Shown here in pieces: positions 50,833-61,565 of a stretch of DNA of 64,000 nt (position 1 is the first letter of the stretch; each line of letters opens with the position of its first letter). The position numbers and the translations under genes are program-made. The DNA comes from Nitzschia sp. pyKryTriq1 (taxonomy: Eukaryota; Bacillariophyta; Bacillariophyceae; Bacillariales; Bacillariaceae), in NCBI GenBank assembly GCA_956465555.1, contig OY101115.1:4502120-4566119 (forward strand), written 5' to 3'. The notes below the pieces were generated by a model. The model was given only the letters and a program-made list of their open reading frames with translations. It did not search any database and was not told where the DNA came from.

Positions 50833-52332
50833 TTATGTAATACTACTACTAGCAGCAACAGCAGCAGCAGCAGCAGAAGGAGGAGGGATACCTCGTTGGT
50901 TTTCCTTATCCCACTTCCAGCCATTCCGACGTGCGTGCATGTACCGGCAGGTCCGACATTCCGTCGTGACCCAAGTAAAGTTGAATTTGCGTTGAAACCA
51001 TTCGGGAAGGGGTTTCGATCGCCATGCATGATACGAATTGTACAATGTTTCATTCCGCATACAGTCTTGCAAATGTTCTGCCAAGCGCGTTACGTTACGG
51101 TCAAAATCGGCGCCCATGACATCTATAATGGAACCATCCGGAACAAAGTCACGAATATCCGGCGCACCCATATAGACGGGTACCACCCCGGCGGCAAGTG
51201 CCTGATAGACCTTTTCCGTCACATAGTTTTCGACATTGCCATTTTCAAAGGCCAAATTGAACTTGTACGGCCTCATCATTTGAATTTTATCACTTCGGTC
51301 GACGCGGGGAATGGTGGTAGTGTTGTTACTGTTGGTGGTGACAGGAGTTGGCAGACAAGACGACAAGCCATCGACACGAATGTTAGCATTCCTTAGCGCC
51401 ATGACCAAAGATTCTCGATGATTGAGTGAATCACAGTTCCGGGCAATAAAGGAAGCGCCATTGATCGTGTCATGGAAGGATACTGGGGGATTGGAAATGT
51501 TGTAGTAGTCTTGATGATAGTGGACCCATTCAAAGTATGGTTTTAACAGCGGCGAGGTCCATCGATAGGAATTCTCCAAGTGATAATACGAATCATGATC
51601 CTCCGACAATGTTTTTCTGATCGGGTAATAGTGGGTACCCTCCATTTGCAAATAAATCGAGAACTTATCCCCCGCGTATGGTTTCTGCCACCCCCTTCGC
51701 TCATAGACGGATGCGTCGGCATCCTTGCGACGACTATGGTCACTGGTATATTCACAAGGCACATCACAGGGCTCGTGACGGTTAAAGTCCATTGTTGTCC
51801 AAATAAGAATCGGTGTTGATGATGATGATGATGTTGTTGACGATGATGTTGTTGATGATTGATCCGTATCGTTCTTATTGGGCTGTTGATTCTGGTGCTG
51901 TTGGTGAGGGTCAACAACAAGATCAGCAGCAGGTTCTTGATGACGGACCACCGGGGTTTTTGTTTTGGGCGGCACGAGATCCCCTGCAAGATCACGATGA
52001 TCCCGATGACCACGATGACCACGATGATTCTTGCTGTTGGTTGGTAGATTTATTTGTTCATCTTTGTGTTTGTTGTTATTATTCTTTCTAGTATACAACA
52101 ATGATGATGATGACGACGACGACGACGACGACGACGATTCTGATGATGTTGATTCTGATGCTGATGATTCGCTGCTGTCCATCAAACTTTGCATCTGAAA
52201 AACAACAACGGACAGTTTCGAAAAGCACAGGATTGCGAATAAAATCATCAACGAAGAAGCAGCAGTGGCTCGTCGTCGTTTCGTAGTAGTACGTGTACCG
52301 GTACGACACAACATAATTATTTTAGATTCCAT
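50833..52332 (-). CDS. GT10 alpha-1,3-fucosyltransferase-like type II membrane protein
   Basis: Single exon, 499 residues from the ATG at 52332, chosen because it precedes a short basic tail and a signal anchor (ASSLMILFAILCFSKLSVVVF); a longer non-ATG frame upstream is His/Ser microsatellite sequence. A disordered Ser/Asp/Gln-rich stem follows to about residue 165. The catalytic region has the GT10 hallmark RPYKFNLAFENGNVENYVTEKVYQALAAGVVPVYMGAPDI, of which FNLAFENG and EKVYQAL bind the GDP-fucose donor, and C-terminal CRTC. Expected role: fucose transfer to N-glycans or surface glycans in the Golgi. Acceptor not deducible. Confidence 0.9.
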   Translation of the reverse strand: MESKIIMLCRTGTRTTTKRRRATAASSLMILFAILCFSKLSVVVFQMQSLMDSSESSASESTSSESSSSSSSSSSSSLLYTRKNNNNKHKDEQINLPTNSKNHRGHRGHRDHRDLAGDLVPPKTKTPVVRHQEPAADLVVDPHQQHQNQQPNKNDTDQSSTTSSSTTSSSSSTPILIWTTMDFNRHEPCDVPCEYTSDHSRRKDADASVYERRGWQKPYAGDKFSIYLQMEGTHYYPIRKTLSEDHDSYYHLENSYRWTSPLLKPYFEWVHYHQDYYNISNPPVSFHDTINGASFIARNCDSLNHRESLVMALRNANIRVDGLSSCLPTPVTTNSNNTTTIPRVDRSDKIQMMRPYKFNLAFENGNVENYVTEKVYQALAAGVVPVYMGAPDIRDFVPDGSIIDVMGADFDRNVTRLAEHLQDCMRNETLYNSYHAWRSKPLPEWFQRKFNFTWVTTECRTCRYMHARRNGWKWDKENQRGIPPPSAAAAAVAASSSIT

Positions 52333-53335
52333 GATAGATGAGTTATGATAATGAATGAATGAATGAATGAATGAATGATAATGATAATGATAATGAGAAT
52401 GAGAATGATGAGAAGGATAATGAGAATGAGAATGAGAAGGATCACTGTCTATGTCGTGCTGTAGTGTACACTGCCGGTACAAGTAGTACGATAGTACATT
52501 AGGAATGGAATAGAGGAGTGTCGATCTCAAGCTATGAGTACGAAATATAGTTATACCCAGTCTCTACTGAGCTACGCATCGACAGAAAGTAGTCGTCAAA
52601 GATAATTAATTGTGAAACTAAGACAAAGAGACACGTTACAAGTGAAGGTAGGTATGTATTACCCGTCGCCAATGAGGTACGTATCGCCAAATGCTTACGT
52701 CACCTCCCACTCGTCTGAACATGTGTATCGGACGACGGGCAGAACGGTCCTTTCGGACAGGGTATTGCATCTAGGTACCGGTACCAGGTACCGCGGTACA
52801 AGTACCACTTGTATCATATCATACTTACTCGTACCGAGAGATTTGAAAAATACGTTGGACTCGTTGGATTCGACTCCTCGACTTTTTGTCGCTGGCGTCC
52901 TCATCCCGCCCCCGGCCCTTTGAGCTTTGCAATTTCAATTTCGCTCGTGACACACTTTCTACCGCTAAATCTATCGTTTTGTTGTTGCCCGCCCGCTCAT
53001 TATTATTTTTATCATCGTATCATCATGCATCATCTTCAACCAAGACGGCAAGAAGAAATATTAGAGCCCTAATGCTCCGAAAGTTCCGACGTGGGTGGAG
53101 ATGCCTTAAATAAAGTTGATGATTCTTCGGCGGTCGGGCCTTTTCACGACTGGCGCGAACGCGTTCTAAATAATTACGCCGAATTCCAGCTCACATTTTA
53201 TTTTTCGGAACGGAAATGTAGTAGGTGCTTGTACAATAACAAGTGCTACACACAAAAACAAAACACACAATCGAACAAAAAGAGTTGGTGGAGGCTAACA
53301 AACCAAACTGGCGAAAATAATAATACCATACGACC
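52333..53335. other. Divergent intergenic region with (GAAT)n/(ATGAGA)n tracts
   Basis: About 1 kb between the fucosyltransferase and the disordered-protein gene. A (GAAT)n microsatellite at 52350-52376 and an ATGATA/ATGAGA tract to about 52440 lie in the leader of the fucosyltransferase. Several ggtaccggtacc strings occur near 52770-52805. No gene supported. Confidence 0.5.
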
Positions 53336-54751
53336 ATGGCGCAACAACAAAACCACAGCCATGCCGCCCTTCTTCCTTCATTTTTATTTCAACTGATGGC
53401 GGATCGAAACATTGATCCCGTCAACGTCGGCCTGGTCGTTGACAATGCCGCGGCGAGTCCGTATCCGCTAATGAAAGAGACGTTTTCAGCGCCCTCCCTT
53501 TTCACAGCAGGTCCAGCAGCAGCCCAGCATCCCATCACGCCTCTTTCCTCCAATCGTCACTACAATTCGGCATCTCTCGTGCTGGCATCGTCTCCTCAAA
53601 GTACTACTAATAATATGAGTATCATGATGGCAAAGGGGAATGCCCGATGGTCGCCGATTGGGAGCTCGCCAAGAAGAGCAGGAGCAGCAGGGAGTCCAAG
53701 CCCTGTCTCGGTTCGATCTCAAACAATCAAAGATCTCCTCAGGCGTAAATCATCGTCAAAGAGGGCGACCAAAACGGGGAAACAGTTTCCTCTTACCGGC
53801 GGTAGTATGAGCAAGTCCAAAAACAACAAGCTGCCACCAGTTGCGCCCCAACAACGCGGCGACGGATCCGAAGTCTCTCCCCCGGCTTTTAGTAGTACTC
53901 CCTTCTCGATGATGCCGCGGCTTTGTGCTGATGAAAGAACGAGCCCTGCTTCTTCGTCTGCTGGTGGTGGCGATGCTTCTACGTTGGGCGGCAATCGCTC
54001 CTTTTCCATGGACTCCTTGTTAATTAAGCCCAGTCGACGAGGATCTCCCAACCTACTAACAACGCTGAAAGAAAAATCCCTTTCGTCCTCCTCCGATGAT
54101 GCATCCTCCGCCAGCACCCCCAACCAAACGCTGCGAAAATCCGCATCCTCGTCATCACTACCTTCAGGTGGTGTGAGCAAGAACGCCAGTTTACTGCCGT
54201 CAGCGCTACTACCAGTACGACTACAACATGCTCAGCAGGACAAAGAAGATGATTTGTTGCGAACCATTCCCGAGGAACGTCAACTGAAGACGACGACGAC
54301 GACGACGGGTTGCAGCAAGAAGAACAAGAACAAAAAAGAACAAGGAGGCAGCAGTACGACTACTACCAGTGAAGGACGCAATCATCATCATCATCATCAT
54401 CGAAGTTTCAATTACAAAGTCAAACGAGTCGACATTAGAAATATGGAAACCCAACTGAGAAAGAGCCAGAGCTTGGAAGACGTAATACTACAAAAGGACA
54501 AGAAGAAAGAAAACAGTCACCAGGACCGCCGCACCGCGCACAGTTTTGATGGGCAAATCTTGTTGCTCCAGAGAGGTACTACTAGTAGTAGTAGTAGTAC
54601 CGGAACTGGAACCACGACGACATCATCTTTTCGAAACTTTGATTGGAGGAACAACGCTAGTAGTACCAAGCCGACATGTCGAAGTGCTACTAATAGAAGA
54701 AGCAGAGCTGACTTGACGGGGGAAATCAAGAAGGCCATGATGATTCGCTGA
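53336..54751 (+). CDS. Disordered Ser-rich basic protein of unknown function
   Basis: Single exon, 471 residues, no recognised domain, signal or membrane segment. It is dominated by Ser, Lys, Arg and Thr with many SP and RxxS contexts (SSPRRAG, RRKSSSKR, KPSRRGSPN, LRKSQSLEDV), suggesting kinase or 14-3-3 type sites. A His run (HHHHHH, about residue 350) precedes FNYKVKRVDIRNME. The repeated pattern K/R-S-x-S-L/M-(E/D) (FSMDSLL, LRKSQSLEDV, AHSFDGQILL) is the most ordered-looking feature. The frame of more than 1.4 kb with stable base use supports a real gene. Confidence 0.65.
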   Translation: MAQQQNHSHAALLPSFLFQLMADRNIDPVNVGLVVDNAAASPYPLMKETFSAPSLFTAGPAAAQHPITPLSSNRHYNSASLVLASSPQSTTNNMSIMMAKGNARWSPIGSSPRRAGAAGSPSPVSVRSQTIKDLLRRKSSSKRATKTGKQFPLTGGSMSKSKNNKLPPVAPQQRGDGSEVSPPAFSSTPFSMMPRLCADERTSPASSSAGGGDASTLGGNRSFSMDSLLIKPSRRGSPNLLTTLKEKSLSSSSDDASSASTPNQTLRKSASSSSLPSGGVSKNASLLPSALLPVRLQHAQQDKEDDLLRTIPEERQLKTTTTTTGCSKKNKNKKEQGGSSTTTTSEGRNHHHHHHRSFNYKVKRVDIRNMETQLRKSQSLEDVILQKDKKKENSHQDRRTAHSFDGQILLLQRGTTSSSSSTGTGTTTTSSFRNFDWRNNASSTKPTCRSATNRRSRADLTGEIKKAMMIR

Positions 54752-55382
54752 TTATTGCTGTTCTTCCTCCTCTTTCATGGTGGTGCTGAGGTTGGTGGCG
54801 TGACAGCAGCAGCAGTTCTTGTTGATACTGCTGCTACTACTACGACTCTAGTAGTAAAGTGATAAACAATAATAATACTAGTAGGAGCATATCTTGTTAG
54901 AACATGGAATTTCCTACCTGTTCCTACCCTTTCATCATCGCACATTTTAGAAGCAAGCGTAGTAGAACTAACACGAGCTCAATCATGAATACACGCCAGT
55001 GTTCGTAGTCTACTTTGACGAGTGAGGCCGCCGCCACGACGAACGACAACGCGACGCGACGCGACGCACGACGATCTCCTCATCGTGTCCGACAAATTTG
55101 TCCGACAACACGTCGATGATGACGTCCTACTACTATAACTAACTATCCGAATGACTGATGCGTACATTTTCTAGTCTTTTTTGGACATTATATTCTGGGG
55201 CATTTTTTGTCCAACAACGCGACTAAAGACACACGATCGAGGAGATCGAGATCCGCAAAACCCCAACATCGCAATGACCCGCACATTATAATCTCATGCA
55301 TTCGTAATTCGTAATATCACAGTCTCCATTCCAATCCAAAACAACTCATGCCAAGGCGCAGCAGCATGTAAGGCAGTAAGAA
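54752..55382. other. Intergenic region
   Basis: Contains CTAC/TAGT strings and a CGACGCGACGCGACGC stretch at about 55045-55072 that recalls the arrays at 18842. It includes the promoter of the next gene. No gene supported. Confidence 0.4.
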
Positions 55383-58300
55383 ATGTTCATAAAAATAATA
55401 ATCATGAAGCCTCTTCTATTGCATCTTTGCTGGAGCTTCTTGATCATCGTTCCTTCTTCTCTGGCGTCTGGGCCGCTAAAAGTCCTGGAGGATGCTGCTG
55501 CTGCTCCTCGATATCTTCAAGAGGATCTTGCGTGCCCCGATGCCAATGGATTCGAACGCATTATTGCGCTTGAAGAATACTTTATCATTGATCTTTTGGG
55601 TGCCCCTGGCCAAGTCGAACGAGATGATTTGGAGGAGTTGGAGTCGAGCTTTATCAGTAGCTGGAACTTCACCATTTCGAATGGTGGTGCGGATGAACAA
55701 GCCTGTCAGTGGGATTCTTTGCAAGCCACCATTCTCGCCGATGATTCCGTAATTGATGGCTACAGCAACATCGACAATCCGACTGGTTTTTCTACTGAGA
55801 GGCAATTCTCATACGTCTTGATGGTCCAAGCACAAAAGTGTCAGCCCGTTGGGTGCGAGGCCCCGGCTTCTATATTTTCTTCCTCCGACAGTCCTCCTTC
55901 TTCTCCAGCTAATACTCGTCGAAATCTGATGCTGTTAGCAAACGCCGAGGAGCCAAAGCAGTCATCGCTCCGCTCTAGTAGTCGTGCGAAAGGTTCACTC
56001 TCGAAGAAGCGCAATTTACAGCAACAAGGTGAAGATGAAGATGAGTGTTTTGCCTCGACTTGCAATTCAGCGCCGACGCTCTCCCGATTTCTCGCGGGTT
56101 GGCGGAAACAACTACTCGAAGGATCCTTATTCGAGCTCCAAGGAGTGACTCCTCTCATTATTACAGAGGGTTGCCCATTGACTCCTTTTGGCAAGTTTGC
56201 CTCTCAAGTCTACGTGACTGTAAAGAACAATAATGAAACAGCAGCAGCATCCGAGTGGTGGAGCGACCAAATGTTGGACAACGTCGCACAACTCTTTGCC
56301 GAATCGTATAACCAGCTCAATATCTTGAATACCGAAATGTGTGATCCTCTCAAGAGACAAGTGACGTATTTCTCGGCAAAAGTCGTCGAGCTGACCGCCA
56401 ATACAACCACTTTGGAACTGTACTTGTCGGGAAGTTGTCAAAACTGCAATACTACGACCAATCTTTTTGACTCAGCACAACCACAAGGCAATAACACCGA
56501 TGATGATGCAATGAGATTTCTCCAAGAAGAAGAAGAAGAAGAAGAAGAGTTGTTCGATCCAGCGGTAGTGGCCTGCGCATGTCCCAATAACGGTACCGAT
56601 ACTATTGTTCGCCGAGGGCCTACTCTTGCCGAATTCGTTTCAGAATTCCAACCGGCAATCGAGGGCGATCAAAGTGCGATCCTACAAGAGCTATCCAAAG
56701 TCCAAGAAGTCAATCCTATGTGGTGCCAAGATCCGGCGACTCCCTTTGAAGCGACTGTGTTTATCGACTATAATAATTATCAACAAGAAGCTAATACTTC
56801 TTCCTCCTGCATCAGCTTTTTGGACGACAACCACACTGCGATCCTCGGGGCGGGTATTTTGGAAAGCTACAACACGTTGCAAGGCAACGACTATTGCGAT
56901 CCTCTCTTCCGATCCTTGTCGACCGTCACCCACATTGCGACCAGTCCTCGTACTGATGACGGACGCTCATGGACTTTGGAATTCTTGGTCCAAGGAATGT
57001 GTCGCGGGTGTGGAAGGATTTCTACCTTGTTCTCTGATGATGATTATCATACTACCAGCTCGACTGCTTCCAGTGCCAGTAGTGGTAGTGGTAGTAGTAA
57101 CGGAAGACTACTACTGGTGCAGCAGGATGACTTGTTCGGTCGGGTTCCGACACGAAGCCGAAGCTTGTCGGAAGCCTGTTCATGTCCGACGCAAATCTTG
57201 GCCGAACGAGCCCCTACCGAAGCCGAGTTTCGGGAGGTCTACGAGGAGGTACTGGCGGGGCTCTCGGACGAGCTGGCATGTACCGACTCAGCTTTAACCG
57301 TGGCTCCCACGGAAGCCCCAACTACCATGGCTCCCACTGAGGCTCAAGTGAACTGTACCATTGATCTCTCGTCTACAAGTACGTTGCAATCGAAAGTGCT
57401 TGTGATGACAAATATAAATGCAGCCCAGGCATCGATAGAAGCCTTGGGGCAATCGTTAATCGATACATACAACACTCTCATCAACGAGACGTACAGTATC
57501 TGCCAAGCGTCCCCTCGACAAATGACAAGTTTTTCCTTCGAGGGACAAAATGATCAAAAGGAGACTGACATCAAAGGGTTTTCTGAAATCGACTTTCTGT
57601 TCGAAGGTACATGTGTCGGCGATTGTGACGAGCCGTTGTTTTTCTTTGATCCGGATGTCTTGAGTCAAGAAGAGTTTTTCATGTACTACTCCGAAGCGGT
57701 CGATACCGGCTTGGACTTTTTCAGTGAACGAGAGTCCATTGAGTGTCCCAGTACCGATGATACAATCATCTTTGAAGACTTTGTCGTGATTGAATTTGAA
57801 GTGGATTGTTTGGATGGTACTTCCTTGTTGGAGGATGCATCACTTCTCGAGGAACTCCAAGACGCATACGTCACGACCTACAATGATCTGAGTCGTCGAG
57901 AGTACTGCGATCCCTACTCTCGGCAACTGACATCGGCCAAGATTGCCTTGGTTGGAGCGAACAATACGTTTGGCAATATTCCTGTGGAAATGGCGCTCAG
58001 TGGGACGTGTGTCAATTGCACTGGTCTTGGTCTCAGCGTTTACGATATCCCTAACTTGCTCATGACAGAAGCGACGAGTCGTCGTCGCGTTCTGGAGGAT
58101 TCTTCATGGATGATGACTACTATTCCAACAAGGACACTCCAAGAGGAGTGCTTTTGTCCCGCTCACCCAATCGGCAGTCGGGCTCCCTATGAAGCCGCGT
58201 TTATCGATGCTTATCAAGAGACGGTCAAAAATCTCAATTTGGAATGCATCTCCAATGTCGCTGAATGCGAGTTTGGAACGATTTTCAGTGCCGGGATCCT

Positions 58301-59273
58301 AGTGGAATTCGAAGGCACTGCGGAAAACATTACTGACGATGTCATTCGAGGAATCGAGGAGGCATTGCTGGAATCGATCAATCAGGAGTATGCTAACAAT
58401 GAGACGAAATGCAATCCCGAATTTCGATTGGTGGAATCCGTCGATGGCACCATTATAACAGACGAAGAGAGTCGGCGAACGCTTCGACAGTATCACACGC
58501 GGAATTTGCAAGCTCAAGACCCGAGTGCTGCCCCCTCATCGTCTCTGATGCCGAGTCTACCTCCGACATTATTTTTCATCGCAGGCCCTACCACTACGGA
58601 TGATGTGGTCCCAAGTACAGTGGATATTTTCCTTTACGTCTCGGGTATCTGTAATGGCTGTGAGGCGGATGGAACTTTGACAAATGAAGTTTCCAGTCGC
58701 CGTCGTCGTTTGCAAGAAGATGGAACTACCCCCAAGAGCTTGTCGAACTCCAACTGCTACTGTGAGATTGGAGCAGTGATCGATTTTACCGCGCCTCCAC
58801 CGGAATTTTTGCAAGCATCGTTTTCAGAGAAATTATCAAACAAGGGCATTTCCAACGAAGTCAAAGATTTTGGAGAATTGCCCGAAGTCGATTGCTCGAA
58901 GATTCAATGCGGACCTCAGGGTCCGGGTCCACCGCCTCCGCCTCCAGGTCAGGCTCCAGGTCAGGGTCCACCGCCTCCGCCTCCAGGTCAGGCTCCAGGT
59001 CAGGGTCCACCGCCTCCGCCTCCAGGTCAGGCTCCAGGTCAGGGTCCACCGCCTCCGCCTCCAGGTCAGGCTCCAGGTCAGGGTCCACCGCCTCCGCCTC
59101 CAGGTCAGGCTCCAGGTCCATCTCCTGGTCCACCGCCTCCACCCCCACCGCCTGGTCCGGGTCCATCTCCTGGTCCACGGCCTCCACCACCGCCACCTGG
59201 TCCGGGTCCATCTCCTGGTCCACCGCCACCTCCTCCACCGCCACCACCACCTCCCCCTCCACCACCTCCGCCA

Positions 59274-59305
<32 letters not shown>

Positions 59306-59345
59306 GCCGCCACCACCTCCACCTCCACCACCACCGCCACCATAG
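55383..59345 (+). CDS. Large secreted repeat protein with polyproline C-terminus (cell-wall-type)
   Basis: Single exon, 1320 residues; a second in-frame ATG at 55404 gives the tighter signal peptide (MKPLLLHLCWSFLIIVPSSLA). The body has about five related units. Each contains an E..L...YN.L....CDP..R....F motif, a closing S/G-x-C-x-x-C, a polar linker often with RR/R cleavage-like sites, and a CxCP-type segment before the next unit (EACSCPTQILAERAPTEAEF; EECFCPAHPIGSRAPYEAAF). From residue about 1180 the sequence turns into five 13-residue units GPPPPPPGQAPGQ, then GPSPGP-type units, and ends in roughly 45 almost uninterrupted prolines before the stop. Pro-rich tails of this sort occur in diatom wall and girdle-band proteins. 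Function unknown. Confidence 0.85.
58926..59120 (+). repeat. 39-bp tandem repeat (five units) inside the polyproline gene
   Basis: Units begin at 58926, 58965, 59004, 59043 and 59082 and read ggtccaccgcctccgcctcc followed by aggtcaggctccaggtcag. The units are nearly identical at DNA level, implying recent expansion by unequal exchange or slippage. Confidence 0.9.
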
Positions 59346-59576
59346 GTTTCAATTCATAGTGTCTTGTGGCAGAAGCGGGCGATGTATGTAGCTGAGAGAT
59401 AATCATATTGCAGTACTATAGATCATGTGCAGTACACACAACGCCGAAAACGAAAATCCCTCGCCGCTACACTACTACAGGTACAAAGTAGTTTTAGAAC
59501 ATGATGTGAAATAATCCGTCCTACATAATAATATATAGTCAGCACTGTTGTTCTCTATTCTTTTATTATTATAATA

Positions 59577-60884
59577 TTAGGCACCTCCCTCGCTGGAAAT
59601 CACCAAAACCCCCTCGTAAAATACTGGTTGCGGTGGACGGCTCCAAAGAGGCGGCTGCGGCGGTGGAGTAGTCCTTGTATTATTATTGGGCGGCTGATGC
59701 TCTGCCTTATCCGAAGATTGTTCCACTTTGTCACTACCGGTACCACCACCACCCTCCTCCTCCTTTTTCTTGTTCTTGTTCTTGGTGCCACTACTACCAC
59801 CAGTAGTAGTAGTAGTACTGTGGGCTTGTTGGAAGGCTCTTCCATTCTTCCATGCATCAAAACTCGCTCGATCTTTCCAGATGGTAGTTGACATGTACGT
59901 GGGTTCGCTGCTCGTGTCCATTTCAACAGTTCCATGTCCCTTGGCTTGACCATCTCGACGCAGCATGGTAAATGCCACAAACCCATCGCATTCTGCAAGC
60001 CTACTTTCGCGATTCGCCCATTGTTGTTCAAAGGCAACGGCATTTTCTCGCGGCACATAAAATTGATTGCACGCAATAAAACATTCCGTCGGCAATGTAT
60101 TGACACCATCGGCTTGTACATTCTTTCGCCATCCATCGACCGTTTCGGGAACCGATTCTGGCACAATCGATTGGACCAACAATCCGTCGTAAAAGGCGGG
60201 TCGAGGGGCGCCTCGCAATACGAGCGCCGAATTGACCATGGTGCTCAAAAAGGCACCAATAGAGGTCCCTCCATGCGCTTCCTTGAAGGCTTCTCCCGAT
60301 CGCCAGGCACTAAAATCCGATTTCTTGTCCCAAATGGTAAAGCTGACCATATTTCCCTGGGCCGTGGCATCATCCGTTCCTTCGTCGTAGGTAGTAGTAG
60401 TAGCACTAGTGCTAGCACCGCTGCTGCTGTCGCCTGCGTTCAAAGTCACACGTCGCATCAAATGAAAATATTTGAATCCTGGAAGAGTCGCCAGTTTGGA
60501 CTTTCGAGTCGCCCAACGTTGTTCAAATTTGGCAGCCTTGCCTTGACGGACGGCAAAACGATTCGTAGCGACATAACGATCTCGTTTCAACAAGCCATTA
60601 GGGGCGGCGGCCGCCATTGCTGTTTCTTCATCCTCTTCGGTAGTTGCTGTTTCAGCTGTGGTAGCAAATAGGGGCGAAGCCGCAGCAGCACCACCGGTAT
60701 TACGTGGACTACACGTGCTACTACGGGCAGTAGTCGTCGTCGCCACAGCAGCAGGAGCCACCACCACGCCACGATTAATACTAAACCCATGAACAACGAC
60801 CAATAAGAACGAAGTCATCACCCAGCACATCATGGCGAGGATGCCCCAGCAGGAGCGAAACAAGAAGTACCGCTGTCGTGTCAT
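59577..60884 (-). CDS. Plastid-targeted tandem ABM-domain protein (heme-degrading monooxygenase-like)
   Basis: Single exon, 435 residues from the ATG at 60884. The leader (FRSCWGILAMMCWVMTSFLLVVVHG-FSINRG) is a signal peptide ending before Phe, then a Ser/Thr/Ala-rich stretch, a diatom plastid presequence. Two ABM (antibiotic biosynthesis monooxygenase) domains follow: domain 1 with NRFAVRQGKAAKFEQRWATRKSKLATLPGFKYFHLMRR and FTIWDKKSDFSAWRSGEAFKEAH; domain 2 with NQFYVPRENAVAFEQQWANRESRL, FVAFTMLRRD and TTIWKDRASFDAWKNGRAFQQAH. Such two-domain ABM proteins of plastids, like Chlamydomonas LFO1, degrade heme under low iron (family knowledge). The second domain carries a charged Gly/Lys insert. 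A role in heme or pigment turnover is inference. Confidence 0.85.
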   Translation of the reverse strand: MTRQRYFLFRSCWGILAMMCWVMTSFLLVVVHGFSINRGVVVAPAAVATTTTARSSTCSPRNTGGAAAASPLFATTAETATTEEDEETAMAAAAPNGLLKRDRYVATNRFAVRQGKAAKFEQRWATRKSKLATLPGFKYFHLMRRVTLNAGDSSSGASTSATTTTYDEGTDDATAQGNMVSFTIWDKKSDFSAWRSGEAFKEAHGGTSIGAFLSTMVNSALVLRGAPRPAFYDGLLVQSIVPESVPETVDGWRKNVQADGVNTLPTECFIACNQFYVPRENAVAFEQQWANRESRLAECDGFVAFTMLRRDGQAKGHGTVEMDTSSEPTYMSTTIWKDRASFDAWKNGRAFQQAHSTTTTTGGSSGTKNKNKKKEEEGGGGTGSDKVEQSSDKAEHQPPNNNTRTTPPPQPPLWSRPPQPVFYEGVLVISSEGGA

Positions 60885-61565
60885 GATGATTCCTTTTGCT
60901 TTTTTAATGACAATGATGGGCACTAGTACTAGTAGTAGTAGTAGTAGTCTTATACTTCTTTGGGATACTGTAGTACTTGCAATGAATCATCAAGCATAGG
61001 GAGTATCATGAAATATGGGAAACATACAGCAGCTGCTTCGTTTCTGGGACGCATCACAATATGCTGATGCGAGATCTCGAAAGAAAGATCGTGACGATAA
61101 TAATAGGAAGCGGGTAATCGTCAGCGAAGTAGAGTGTAGAGTCCAGTACTATTTCCACAGAGGGCGAGGATGGCGGAGGGCGAGCGCCTGAGTGAGTACG
61201 TAGGAGTGAGTCAGATGTGTCGGAATGATAGAAAGCAAAACGGGAGCGGGAAGATTTTTTGAGGGGACGGCGGGGGCGATAAAGCGAGCGCGCACAGGGC
61301 ATACCGAAAAGCGCCAAAAACTCGCCCGATCGAAATGATTGATTGATTGATGAGAACTCACAGGTCTCATCCCATCAGAAATTATCATCCATCAATCAAC
61401 GCATCTCTCATCTCATCGATTATCGCACACACAACGCCTCACAAAAGGTACAAAACCACATCTTTCCCAGCATTCAACATACATTGTCCACACATAAACA
61501 CAACACAACAACACACGAATAACGACACCAGCATACATACAGTAGAGACAATAGTATACAGTACG
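60885..61565. other. Divergent intergenic region
   Basis: Separates the ABM gene and the type I membrane protein gene. A (TAG)n run lies at 60930-60950 and an (ATTG)n run at 61337-61350. A string shared with 63394-63411 (agtcagatgtgtcggaa) lies at 61207-61223. An in-frame ATG at 61350 exists but would put the signal peptide of the next gene at residue 73. Confidence 0.45.

Noticed and set aside
58861-59406. Long frames in other phases and on the minus strand across the proline repeat (Val/Glu/Ala-rich or Arg/His-rich)
   Set aside because: They are by-products of the 39-bp repeat, whose length is a multiple of three, so every phase stays open. Only the proline phase continues a 1180-residue upstream protein.
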